A stretch of 64,000 bases of DNA from an uncultured Pseudomonadota bacterium. Its GTDB lineage: Bacteria > Pseudomonadota > Gammaproteobacteria > Burkholderiales > SG8-39. The stretch covers positions 223,621 to 287,620 of the forward strand of contig CAIXPL010000037.1 of assembly GCA_903921325.1 (NCBI GenBank), read 5' to 3'. Made by a program: the position numbers and the translations under genes. Each line of letters opens with the position of its first letter. Positions within the stretch are counted from its first letter, which is position 1. The notes under the pieces were generated by a model. It made no database searches and was not told where the DNA came from. It saw nothing but the letters and a program-made list of their open reading frames with translations. Shown piece by piece: positions 17,470 to 25,526 of this stretch.

Positions 17470-19844
17470 TCGGGGCCCCCGTCCTGCGCCGCGAAGATGC
17501 CCGCTTTCTCACAGGGCGCGGAAGCTACGTGGCTGATCTGCGTATCGACGGGGTCTATCACTGCGCGTTTGTGCGCTCGCCGCACGCGCATGCCCGCATC
17601 ACCTCAATCGATGTGGCCAGTGCGCTTGCGTTACCCGGTGTACTGGCTGTCTATACCGGCGCCGATCTGGCAAGCGACGGAGTCGGACCGATGCGTGCCC
17701 TGTGGAACATCCCCGGGGTTGATGGCAGTCGCATGATTGAGCCTGCGCGGCCCTCGCTCGCCCGTGACGTCGTGCGCCATGTCGGTGAGGCGATCGCGGT
17801 GGTCGTGGCAGTGCGTCCAGAGCAGGCGCAGGATGCGGCCGAAGCGCTCGCGGTGACCTGGCAGCCATTGCCTGCGGTGGTTGATGTGGCCGCTGCCGTG
17901 GCACCGGGGGCACCACTCGTCCATGGGGAGGCACCCGGCAATCAGTCGTTACGCTTTGTTCGCGGGTCGGTGGCCAGTGTCGATCAGGTCTTTGCGCAGG
18001 CCGCGCACTGCATCGGGATCGATCTGGTCAATCAACGTCTGGTCTGCGCAGCGATGGAACCGCGCGCCGTCGTCGCCCTGCCCGCACCCGATCAGGGAGC
18101 GAGCGGCCACCAGCTCACCCTGTACTCCACCACGCAAGTGCCGCATCACATTCGCAAGCTCGTCGCCGAGCAATTGAACTTGCCCGAGACCTCCCTGCGC
18201 GTGATTGCACCTGATGTCGGCGGGGGCTTTGGTACCAAGGGCAAGCACTATCCCGAGGAGACCGTCCTCGCGTGGGCGGCGCTGCGGCTGCGCGTGCCGC
18301 TGCGCTGGGTCTCCACGCGCAGCGAGGCGTTCTTGACCGACTATCAGGCGCGTGATCATCGTACTCACGCCGAATTGGCCCTCGATGCCCACGGGCGCTT
18401 CCTTGCCCTGCGGGTGCGCACGCTGGCTTCGCTCGGGGCCTGGGTCTCCACGGTGGGGGCGGCCGTACCCACCTCTGTCTACAGCGGGCTGCTCTCGGGG
18501 CCGTACCAGATTGCGCAAATCGATGTGGATGTGCGCACGGTATTCACCCATAGCGCGCCGACCGACGCCTATCGCGGCGCCGGACGTCCGGAGGCCTGCT
18601 ACGTGCTCGAGCGTCTGGTCGAGAAGGCCGCACGTGAGTGTGGTTTTGACCGGATCGATCTGCGCCGGCGCAATTTCATTCTGCCTGCGCAGATGCCCTA
18701 CACCACGGCGGTGGGGCCGACCTACGATAGTGGTGATTTCCCGCGCCTGTTCGATCGGGTCCTCGAGTTGATCGATTACGCCGGCTTTGCCGTTCGCCGT
18801 GTCGACAGCCAGGCGCGCGGTCGCTTGCGCGGCTTTGGCGTGTGCTATTTCGTCGAGAGCTCGGGGGTGGCACCCTCGCGCTATGCCGGTGTGTTCGGTG
18901 CCCGCGTCGGATTTTTTGAATCGGCTGACATTCGTGTGGCCGCCGATGGCAGCCTGGTGGTCAGTTGCGGCACTCATAATCATGGTCAGGGCCACGCCAC
19001 CAGCTTTGCCCAGGTGGTGGCCGATCGCATTGGTGTGCCGATCGAGCAAATCGAAATCGTAGAGGGCGACACCGGCCGGGTGCCATTCGGCACCGGCACG
19101 TTCGGCTCGCGCTCGATGGCGGTGGGTGGATCGGCGATCGCTCGCGCCAGCGACAAGATTCTCGCCAAGGCACGGCTGCTCGCAGCCCATTTGATGGAAG
19201 CGGCCGACTCCGACGTGTGTCATGAAGTCGATGCCGGATGCGGCTACTTTCGGGTCAATGGCACGGATCGCCGCATCGCCTTCCCGGAGGTTGCACGAGC
19301 AGCGGCCAATGCGCACAACCTGCCTGCGGGCATGGAACCGGCACTGCATGAGCAGGCGTTCTACGACCCGGTCAACTTGACCTGGTCCAACGGCGCGCAG
19401 GCGTGCGAGATCGAGGTTGATCCGGATACCGGCGTGGTGAGTATTGAGCGCTATGCCGCGGTCGATGACATTGGCACGGTGGTGAACCCGCTCATTGTCG
19501 AGGGGCAGGTGCATGGTGCATTGGCGCAGGGGATTGGTCAGGCCCTTTGGGAGGGCACCTGCCATGACCAGGACAATGGACAACTCTATACCGCGTCGTT
19601 CATGGATTATGTGATGCCGCGGGCCGACGGACTGCCGTCGTTTGCCACCGAAGCTGATGAGAGTCAGCCGTGCACCCACAACCCGCTGGGTGTTAAAGGC
19701 TGCGGTGAGTCAGGCACGATCGGCGCACCGGCGGCACTGGCCAGTGCGCTCCTTGACGCTCTGGCCGAACGCGGTATCACCGATCTGACGATGCCCTTTA
19801 GCGCGCAGTCGATCTGGCGGGCGCTTCACCCGGCCAATCCATGA
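17466..19844 (+). CDS. Xanthine dehydrogenase family molybdopterin-binding subunit (CoxL-like), orphan
   Basis: The 792 residues match the large subunit of molybdenum hydroxylases, including the N-terminal start RREDARFLTGRGSYVAD. The active-site loop is AYRGAGR (368-374), the form II type, rather than AYRCSFR of true aerobic CO dehydrogenase. The catalytic glutamate is in GVKGCGESGTIGAP (Glu748). Such subunits hydroxylate aromatic heterocycles, aldehydes or purines. No [2Fe-2S] or FAD subunit gene is adjacent, so partners must be elsewhere. Translation is coupled to the ABC-F gene by ATGA. Moco genes lie 4-18 kb downstream. Confidence 0.93.
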   Translation: MIGAPVLRREDARFLTGRGSYVADLRIDGVYHCAFVRSPHAHARITSIDVASALALPGVLAVYTGADLASDGVGPMRALWNIPGVDGSRMIEPARPSLARDVVRHVGEAIAVVVAVRPEQAQDAAEALAVTWQPLPAVVDVAAAVAPGAPLVHGEAPGNQSLRFVRGSVASVDQVFAQAAHCIGIDLVNQRLVCAAMEPRAVVALPAPDQGASGHQLTLYSTTQVPHHIRKLVAEQLNLPETSLRVIAPDVGGGFGTKGKHYPEETVLAWAALRLRVPLRWVSTRSEAFLTDYQARDHRTHAELALDAHGRFLALRVRTLASLGAWVSTVGAAVPTSVYSGLLSGPYQIAQIDVDVRTVFTHSAPTDAYRGAGRPEACYVLERLVEKAARECGFDRIDLRRRNFILPAQMPYTTAVGPTYDSGDFPRLFDRVLELIDYAGFAVRRVDSQARGRLRGFGVCYFVESSGVAPSRYAGVFGARVGFFESADIRVAADGSLVVSCGTHNHGQGHATSFAQVVADRIGVPIEQIEIVEGDTGRVPFGTGTFGSRSMAVGGSAIARASDKILAKARLLAAHLMEAADSDVCHEVDAGCGYFRVNGTDRRIAFPEVARAAANAHNLPAGMEPALHEQAFYDPVNLTWSNGAQACEIEVDPDTGVVSIERYAAVDDIGTVVNPLIVEGQVHGALAQGIGQALWEGTCHDQDNGQLYTASFMDYVMPRADGLPSFATEADESQPCTHNPLGVKGCGESGTIGAPAALASALLDALAERGITDLTMPFSAQSIWRALHPANP

Positions 19845-19923
19845 GGGGCACTGATTGCGGCTTGTCGGACCGTGCACGCGGCGGCACTCGCGGCAGCGTG
19901 GCGGGGTGGCTGGCAGCCGATGA

Positions 19924-20358
19924 TTAGCGCAAGCGCTGCCAGGTGATCCGGCGATGGCTGAACTCGCCGGTAAACGGGTCGTTCGATGGCAAGGTCGACA
20001 GCCGCAACTGGTCACCTTGCAGATTGACCATACGGGTCTGGGTCTGACCGCTCCAGGATTCAATCGACGAAATTTCGATATGGTGCAATACCCGATCGGC
20101 TTGCACACTATAGCGGCCGGCGTAGGACATCATGGTTCTGAACAAGGCCACCGCTTCGGCATCGGTGGCGACCGCGCCGACGGGGGGCTGACGCGAACCT
20201 TCAGTAATCAGCACCGACATGCGGCCATCAGGCAGATAATGAATAAAACCGCGAGTGCCTTCGCGAAACGTGTTGATGATCTGATGGCTGGGGAGCAGCT
20301 CACGTTCGGTGCTCACAATAGACCAGGTTCCGATAAGGGGGTTGGATGTTGCGTCCAT
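19924..20358 (-). CDS. Lipocalin-like domain protein
   Basis: This 144-residue protein begins MDATSNPLIGTWSIVSTERE and contains GFIHYLPDGRMSVLI and a GRYSVQADRVLHHIEISSIESW segment, the pattern of the lipocalin-like family of small bacterial beta-barrels. Some are linked to polyketide or aromatic metabolism, but most are uncharacterised. The ATG at 20358 is chosen because the fold begins there. It is divergent from the Bug gene, with 34 bases between starts, and may share its control. The 79 bases after the Mo-hydroxylase stop on the other side show nothing. Confidence 0.75.
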   Translation of the reverse strand: MDATSNPLIGTWSIVSTERELLPSHQIINTFREGTRGFIHYLPDGRMSVLITEGSRQPPVGAVATDAEAVALFRTMMSYAGRYSVQADRVLHHIEISSIESWSGQTQTRMVNLQGDQLRLSTLPSNDPFTGEFSHRRITWQRLR

Positions 20359-20392
20359 GCGTACTCCGTGTAATTCAGTGGCCGGATTCTCA

Positions 20393-21382
20393 ATGAAAAT
20401 TATAAGCCGTGTCCTGCTGGCCGGGCTCTTGGCGGGCATCGTCTCCAGCGCGAGCGCGCAAGGCACAGCGGGTGCGGCGCGCTGGCCCGCCCGCTCGGTG
20501 CGGGTGATTGTCACCTTCCCGCCGGGCGGGAGTACCGACGCGGTCATGCGCATTGTTGCCCAGTATCTGGGCGAGCGGATCGGTCAGGCCGTTGTCGTTG
20601 ACAACCGGCCCGGGGCGGCCGGCGCGATTGGCGTCAATCTGGTCGCCCATGCGCCGGCCGATGGCTACACACTGCTGCTCGGACCAGGTGGTGCAATTGC
20701 CATCAATCCGAGTCTGTTTGAACACCTTGACTACGATCCCGTTCGCGATCTCGTTCCCGTCAGTGCGGTGGCGCGGGCGCCCTTTGTGGTCATGGTGGCC
20801 AACGATGCTGCGGCACCGGCAAGCTTCGCTGAATTGATTGCGCGGGCGCGTGCACGACCCGGTGAACTGAGTTATGGCTCGGGCGGCAGCGGATCGGCCA
20901 TGCATCTGACCGGAGAACAGTTTCGCCACAGCATCGGTGCGCAGATCGTGCATGTCCCGTTCAAGGGTAGCGTGCTGGCCTGGACCACCATGGTCAACGG
21001 CCAGTTGTCGATGGTCTGGGTCGACACAACGACGATGAATGGTGCGCTCAAAAGCGGCAAGGTGCGCGTGCTTGCTGTCACCAGTCGTGAGCGTTCGTCT
21101 CTGGTGCCCGGCGTGCCAACGGTCGCCGAGGCCGGCATACCCGACTTTGAGATGATCGGCTGGTTTGGATTGTTTGCCCCGGCCGGGACCCCGGCTGATC
21201 TGGTCGCCCGCATCAGCACCGATGTGCGCTATGTGCTTGCACTGCCCGAGGTGCGCGAGCGGGTATTTGCGACTGGTAACGAAGCCTGGGGCAGCACACC
21301 GGAGGCGTTGGGCGCCTTTGTGCGCAGCGAACTCGCACACTGGGCGCGGGTCGTGCGCGAGACAGGAGCGCGGCCCGATTAA
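20393..21382 (+). CDS. Bug/TctC family periplasmic binding protein
   Basis: The 329-residue protein has a signal peptide (MKIISRVLLAGLLAGIVSSASAQ) and the Bug core, with WPARSVRVIVTFPPGGSTD, DNRPGAAGAIGVNLVAHAPADGYT and PTVAEAGIPDFE. It should bind a carboxylate or aromatic acid in the periplasm. The start at 20393 is the signal-peptide ATG. It is divergent from the lipocalin-like gene and its last 4 bases overlap the end of the convergent TAXI gene. No TctAB permease is present, so it is an orphan receptor here. Confidence 0.92.
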   Translation: MKIISRVLLAGLLAGIVSSASAQGTAGAARWPARSVRVIVTFPPGGSTDAVMRIVAQYLGERIGQAVVVDNRPGAAGAIGVNLVAHAPADGYTLLLGPGGAIAINPSLFEHLDYDPVRDLVPVSAVARAPFVVMVANDAAAPASFAELIARARARPGELSYGSGGSGSAMHLTGEQFRHSIGAQIVHVPFKGSVLAWTTMVNGQLSMVWVDTTTMNGALKSGKVRVLAVTSRERSSLVPGVPTVAEAGIPDFEMIGWFGLFAPAGTPADLVARISTDVRYVLALPEVRERVFATGNEAWGSTPEALGAFVRSELAHWARVVRETGARPD

Positions 21383-22761
21383 CGCCGCAGCGCCACGATT
21401 GCCTTGGCATGCGGGGCGGCAAGTCGCTCGCGCACCATGTCGATTGCCTGACGCAGGGCATATAAATCCTTGATCTGATCAGCCGGGAATCGCGCCTTGC
21501 TGACGCGCCCTTCGAGTTCATCGAGTGCGGCAACGCTGCGGCGCACCTGGTCGGCGTGCGGTTCCGCCATGAATTCATGTTCGATTTGCCCGAGCGCCCG
21601 ATACCAGCCCTGCAAGCGTACCCGAGAGGGTGCTCCCAACACCTTGGGCAGGATGCTGAAAAGGGGTACCAGCAACGCGAGCAAAGGCAGGACCACAACC
21701 CAGATGCGGTCGATATACGTTGCCAGCCAGAAGGGCAGGTAGCGCAGCAGGAAAGGCTTGCCCGATTTATAGAACCGTTCGGCCTCGGCGGCGAGCGGCA
21801 CGTTCTGATGCAGCGCAGACGGAAATGTGCCGGCAGTATTAAAGGCGCTTTGTCTGCGGTGTATCACGCTCGCAGCATCAAGCAGCACATACATGAGCGC
21901 CGGATGCAGATCGGCGCGTACCAGCAGGTTGGCCGTGGTAGCGAGCATCACCACGTCACGGGGCGGAACGTTGTGACTGAAATCGATTACCCCCTGCGGC
22001 AACGTGACGGTCGACAGATAGGGGCGTCGCCTGCTGTAGGCGAGGGCCTGGTCAATACTCATGAGCGACAGTCCGCTGGTTGCAAGCAGCCTGCGCACCA
22101 CCGCGGAATCCTCGCCGGCGATCATGAACAGAGCGTCGATGCGACCGGCGATAAGAGATTCGGCCGCCTCGGTCGTGGTGAGTGCTTCAAATCGCGTGTT
22201 GCGCTCGCTCAGGCCGCTTTGCGCGAGCAGGTCGAGTGCGACCACCCGGGTGCCACTGCCCGGGACGCCGATCGCGAGGTGTTTGCCGCTCAGTTGCTCC
22301 AGCCGTCCGATCGGTTGGGAGCCGCGATAGAACACCCACAGCGGTTCATAGTAGAGCGCACCGAGTGATACCAGGGGACTGTCGGGCGAGTCATCAGGCA
22401 CGCCATCGAAGGTCAGATTGGATGGTGGCAGGGGCGACATGCCGCCCTGCACAAAGGCGGCATCGACATGGGACTGCTCATCGAGCAGACGGGAGAGGTT
22501 TTGCTGGGCACCGCTTGATGGATTCAGATGCAGTGTGAGGTGATAACGCCGCGCCAGCTCGCGATATTGCGCGCCATAGGCAAAATACGCGCCGCCCTCG
22601 GCACCTGTGCTCAGCGTGAATTCTCGCGGAGGTGCCGGTCGCAGGCGCTGGACGGCGATGGTGCTGACAATCAGCACAAGGATGACGGCGATGCTCACCG
22701 TGAGCACGCGGTGGCGTGAAATCCAATAGGCAGATGAGTCGAGCAGTGGCTCTGCAATCAT
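21379..22761 (-). CDS. TAXI family TRAP-type solute receptor with membrane anchors
   Basis: The 460-residue protein has the TAXI core (FTLSTGAEGGAYFAYGAQYRE, VPGSGTRVVALDLLAQSGL, LIAGRIDALFMIAG). Unlike soluble receptors it is flanked by membrane segments, one at about residues 19-38 and one near 350-372 (IWVVVLPLLALLVPLFSIL), followed by a cytosolic tail. Anchored TAXI proteins without a TRAP permease are known in proteobacteria and may be sensors or stress proteins. It stands alone here. Its end overlaps the convergent Bug gene by 4 bases. Confidence 0.88.
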   Translation of the reverse strand: MIAEPLLDSSAYWISRHRVLTVSIAVILVLIVSTIAVQRLRPAPPREFTLSTGAEGGAYFAYGAQYRELARRYHLTLHLNPSSGAQQNLSRLLDEQSHVDAAFVQGGMSPLPPSNLTFDGVPDDSPDSPLVSLGALYYEPLWVFYRGSQPIGRLEQLSGKHLAIGVPGSGTRVVALDLLAQSGLSERNTRFEALTTTEAAESLIAGRIDALFMIAGEDSAVVRRLLATSGLSLMSIDQALAYSRRRPYLSTVTLPQGVIDFSHNVPPRDVVMLATTANLLVRADLHPALMYVLLDAASVIHRRQSAFNTAGTFPSALHQNVPLAAEAERFYKSGKPFLLRYLPFWLATYIDRIWVVVLPLLALLVPLFSILPKVLGAPSRVRLQGWYRALGQIEHEFMAEPHADQVRRSVAALDELEGRVSKARFPADQIKDLYALRQAIDMVRERLAAPHAKAIVALRR

Positions 22762-22952
22762 GAGTGGGTCCTTGCCTTAGGCGCGGGGGTGGCCCGGTCG
22801 ATGGGTGAATAATCCACAAATCATTCACAAAACCGCAGAAGAGTGTAGAACAGTCGTGACCGATTGATCATCTGCGTGCCGATCGACTCTGGCATCGAGT
22901 GTACCGCTCCCTATAATCGACCTCATGTTCATACCTGAACCGGAGCCTCTCC

Positions 22953-23486
22953 TTGGCTGATCGGCGTGTCCGCTGGAATGGTGAAGAAAAACTGATCCTG
23001 CGTCGTCGCGTGCAGGAACTGTTGGCCGATGGTATCGAGCGGCCGCTCGATGCGGTGCGCAGCGCCCAGAAAGTGCTGCCGCGGGGGCGCCGCCGCGAGA
23101 TTCTGCATGTTGGCCAGGTGAGCTGGCTTTTTCAGGCACCTGGTGGGCACGCGATGGCGCTCGCCCCCCATCCGCTGGCGACGCGCGGTGCCACTGCTGC
23201 TGCCGTGACCCTGTTTGGTTCGCTGCCCGGGCGTGAGGCGGTTGTCGACATGTTTGCCGGGGTACTGCGCGATGCGCTCATGCGTCTGGTGAGTAGCGGT
23301 GAGTGGGATGCCATCAGCGCGTCCGAACCCACTGCGACGATGGATGTCGCCGCCCAGCCCGCCACGGTGGCCGCGTCCAAGGGGGCGCCAACGTCCAGGG
23401 CAGTGCCTGTGCCCAAGGATCTGCCGGCGCCTGAGACATTCGCCGGCAGTCGCCTCAAACCAGCCCGTCGAACAGCTGCACGCTGA
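22953..23486 (+). CDS. Hypothetical protein, basic N-terminus
   Basis: No family is recognised for these 177 residues. The probable start is TTG at 22953, preceded by CGGAG. Residues 1-50 are basic and probably helical (WNGEEKLILRRRVQELLADG, then AQKVLPRGRRR), suggesting nucleic acid or RNA contact. A mixed segment follows, and the last 55 residues are an Ala/Pro/Thr-rich tail. The final 32 bases overlap the 3' end of the convergent moeA gene. The reading frame is long and GC-consistent for this genome, but coding status rests on that alone. Confidence 0.55.
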   Translation: MADRRVRWNGEEKLILRRRVQELLADGIERPLDAVRSAQKVLPRGRRREILHVGQVSWLFQAPGGHAMALAPHPLATRGATAAAVTLFGSLPGREAVVDMFAGVLRDALMRLVSSGEWDAISASEPTATMDVAAQPATVAASKGAPTSRAVPVPKDLPAPETFAGSRLKPARRTAAR

Positions 23487-24753
23487 CCAGATCGCCGCAG
23501 GCCACATCGCCGCGTTCATGCTCAAGTACGAGCAGACAGTTCGCCGCCGACATCGATCGCAGCACACCGCTGCCTTGCTGTCCGGTGAGCGACACACTCC
23601 AGCCCAGCGCGTCATCGTGTGACAGCACGGCGCGCTGATATTCCGTGCGCCCGGGGCGCTTGCGCAAGGCAACCCGACTCGGCACCCGCAGCAGAGGCAC
23701 CTGCAGCCGTTCAGTCTGACCGCTCAGTCGCAGCAGCGCTTCGCGCACGAACTGGTAGAAGGTCACCATCACCGCAACCGGGTTACCTGGCAAACCAAAG
23801 AACAGACTCTCGCCGATGCGCCCGAACGCCATCGGTCGACCAGGACGCATGGCGATCTTCCAGAAGGCCACTTCGCCCAGCTGCGCCATCAGGCTGCGAA
23901 TGAAATCGGCCTCGCCCACCGACACGCCGCCGGTGGTGATGACGACATCGGCGTGTGTGGCCGCCGCGGTGAGGGCGCTGCGCAGCGCAGCAGGGTCATC
24001 CGCGATCACGCCCATGTCGATGGTCTGGACGCCCAGCCGGGCGAGCATTCCATGCAGGCAATAGCGGTTCGAGTCATAGACCTGACCGGGCGCCAGTGGC
24101 TGCCCGATCGAGGCGATTTCGTCCCCGGTCGAAAAATGCGCAACCCGCACTTGCCGAAACACCGGCACGCTGCCAATGCCCAGTGAGGCGATCAATCCGA
24201 GATCGGCCGGCTGCAGATTGCGGCCACGCGCCAGTACCGGCTTGCCTCGCACCAGGTCCTCGCCCGCGTAACGGACATTGTCGCCACGCGTAAGCGCGGC
24301 GGCGATTTCAACCCATTGCCCGTTCTCGGCATCGGAGGGTGCCAGGCATAACTCCTGTGGCACTACGGTATCGGCGCCGGTGGGGAGCACGGCCCCGGTC
24401 ATGACGCGCACACACTGGCCTGGCTGCAGCTCACCATTGAACGGCTTGCCAGCCAATGCGCGGCCAATCTGCTGCAGCCGGCAGGGTGCGTGCGCTGATG
24501 CCGCGTGCGCGATCAGATCATCGGCGCGCAGGGCGTAGCCATCCATGGCGGAGTTGTCATGCGCCGGCACATTGAGGGGCGAGATGAGTTCAGCTGCCAG
24601 CACCCGCCCCAGCGCCTGCTGCACTGGAACAGTCTGCATCGCAACGACCGGCTGCACAAACCCATTGATGATCGTTTGCGCCGAGGCGACCGGTAAGGCA
24701 GCTGGATCATAATCAGTGAGGCAGGAGGCAATCACCTCGCGCAGGCTGTTCAT
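23455..24753 (-). CDS. moeA: Molybdopterin molybdenumtransferase MoeA (first copy)
   Basis: MoeA inserts molybdate into adenylylated molybdopterin. The 432 residues show the MoeA domains, with NVPAHDNSAMDGYALRADDL, MTGAVLPTGADTVVPQE, STGDEI, the MPT-binding ITTGGVSVGEADF and LPGNPVAVMVTFYQF. It is the last gene of an fdhD-mobA-moeA run on the minus strand. A second MoeA is encoded at 33872-35113. Its start overlaps the stop of a 16-codon mini-ORF (ATGA). Two MoeA paralogues may differ in metal (Mo or W) or in client enzyme; the sequence does not decide. Confidence 0.95.
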   Translation of the reverse strand: MNSLREVIASCLTDYDPAALPVASAQTIINGFVQPVVAMQTVPVQQALGRVLAAELISPLNVPAHDNSAMDGYALRADDLIAHAASAHAPCRLQQIGRALAGKPFNGELQPGQCVRVMTGAVLPTGADTVVPQELCLAPSDAENGQWVEIAAALTRGDNVRYAGEDLVRGKPVLARGRNLQPADLGLIASLGIGSVPVFRQVRVAHFSTGDEIASIGQPLAPGQVYDSNRYCLHGMLARLGVQTIDMGVIADDPAALRSALTAAATHADVVITTGGVSVGEADFIRSLMAQLGEVAFWKIAMRPGRPMAFGRIGESLFFGLPGNPVAVMVTFYQFVREALLRLSGQTERLQVPLLRVPSRVALRKRPGRTEYQRAVLSHDDALGWSVSLTGQQGSGVLRSMSAANCLLVLEHERGDVACGDLVSVQLFDGLV

Positions 24754-24880
24754 GATGCCGTCCGTCCGTCCGGGTCTTGTGGTTTTCGCGGATAGTTCAC
24801 GATAGCGGGTGTCCGTGCCATGCCTGCAGAGCGCAGGCGGCGCTCATGATAGCGATTGTCCAGACAATGCCTGCAGTTCT
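24750..24880 (-). repeat. Three-copy 47-bp repeat at the mobA/moeA junction with two 16-codon mini-ORFs
   Basis: Reading the minus strand, starts occur at 24847, 24800 and 24753, exactly 47 bases apart. The first mini-ORF (24847-24797) overlaps the mobA stop by ATGA and ends LQAWHGHPLS, close to the MobA end LQALSGQSLS; 26 of the last 33 bases match by hand count. The second (24800-24750) begins MNYPRK, like MoeA MNSLRE, and its TGA overlaps the moeA ATG. The junction therefore seems to have been tandemly duplicated twice with the coupling overlaps kept each time. Confidence 0.8.
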
Positions 24881-25431
24881 TGCAGGGTGTTCACATTGGT
24901 AAAGGCCTGTGGGCAATCGTCGAAAGCCACTTCGGCCACTTTCAGCGTTGAATACCACAGATCTATCTTGCGGCCACCCGCAGTCAGAAACTCGTTCAGG
25001 TGAGGGGTCAGGTAGCGCCTGAGCAGCAGGAATACCGGCTGCGCGCGGCCCGCGGTGGTGGCTACCGCGAGATCAGCGCCCTGTCGCAGCAGGGTATCGT
25101 GCAGGCGCGCCACCAGATCGTGGGGCAACAGCGGCGAATCACACGGTACGCTCGCGAGCAGATCGGTTTCGCAGGCGAGCAAGCCCGCCTGCAGCCCGCT
25201 GAGCGGGCCGGCCTGGCCTGTCATCTGATCGGCAATCACCGGATAACCGAATGCGCCATAGCGATCCGGATTCTGGTTGGCGTTGATCAGCAGACCGGTG
25301 ACCTGTGGCCGCAGCCGGTCAATCACGCTGGCGACCAGTGGACGTCCATTCAGCGATTGCAGGCCTTTATCTACGCCGCCCATGCGCTGACCGCGGCCAC
25401 CGGCAAGGATGAGTCCGGTGATCGCACTCAC
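24844..25431 (-). CDS. mobA: Molybdenum cofactor guanylyltransferase
   Basis: MobA adds GMP to Mo-MPT to give the guanine dinucleotide (MGD) cofactor. The 195-residue protein starts at GTG 25431 and has the nucleotide-binding motif LILAGGRGQRMGGVDKGL, the GPLSGLQAGL segment and the metal-binding VPCDSPLL. MGD is used by DMSO-reductase type enzymes such as formate dehydrogenases, which suits the neighbouring fdhD. Xanthine-dehydrogenase type enzymes normally use cytosine dinucleotide or plain MPT. The GTG overlaps the stop of a 32-codon mini-ORF (GTGA). Confidence 0.94.
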   Translation of the reverse strand: MSAITGLILAGGRGQRMGGVDKGLQSLNGRPLVASVIDRLRPQVTGLLINANQNPDRYGAFGYPVIADQMTGQAGPLSGLQAGLLACETDLLASVPCDSPLLPHDLVARLHDTLLRQGADLAVATTAGRAQPVFLLLRRYLTPHLNEFLTAGGRKIDLWYSTLKVAEVAFDDCPQAFTNVNTLQELQALSGQSLS

Positions 25432-25526
25432 GCGCAGGCCTCGGCGGCTGTGATCGAACCGGTGCGCGCTGACATCAGCTGGACTCGCCGGATGCGCTGT
25501 CGGCGGTGAACCCTGACCATGCTCAT
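25428..25526 (-). repeat. Mini-ORF of 32 codons between fdhD and mobA with copies of the mobA start
   Basis: An ATG overlapping the fdhD stop (ATGA, 25523-25526) opens a frame that ends at a TGA overlapping the mobA GTG (GTGA, 25428-25431). Inside it, from 25475, the peptide MSARTGSITA resembles the MobA start VSAITGLILA. The first codons (MSMVRV) show a weaker match in DNA. The start-to-start distance is 95 bases, congruent to 2 modulo 3 as in the other junctions. Similarity to the fdhD end is not clear here, so this case is weaker than mobA/moeA. Confidence 0.6.

Noticed and set aside
17466..19844. True aerobic CO dehydrogenase (CoxL form I)
   Set aside because: The active-site loop is AYRGAGR rather than AYRCSFR, and no CoxM or CoxS genes are adjacent.
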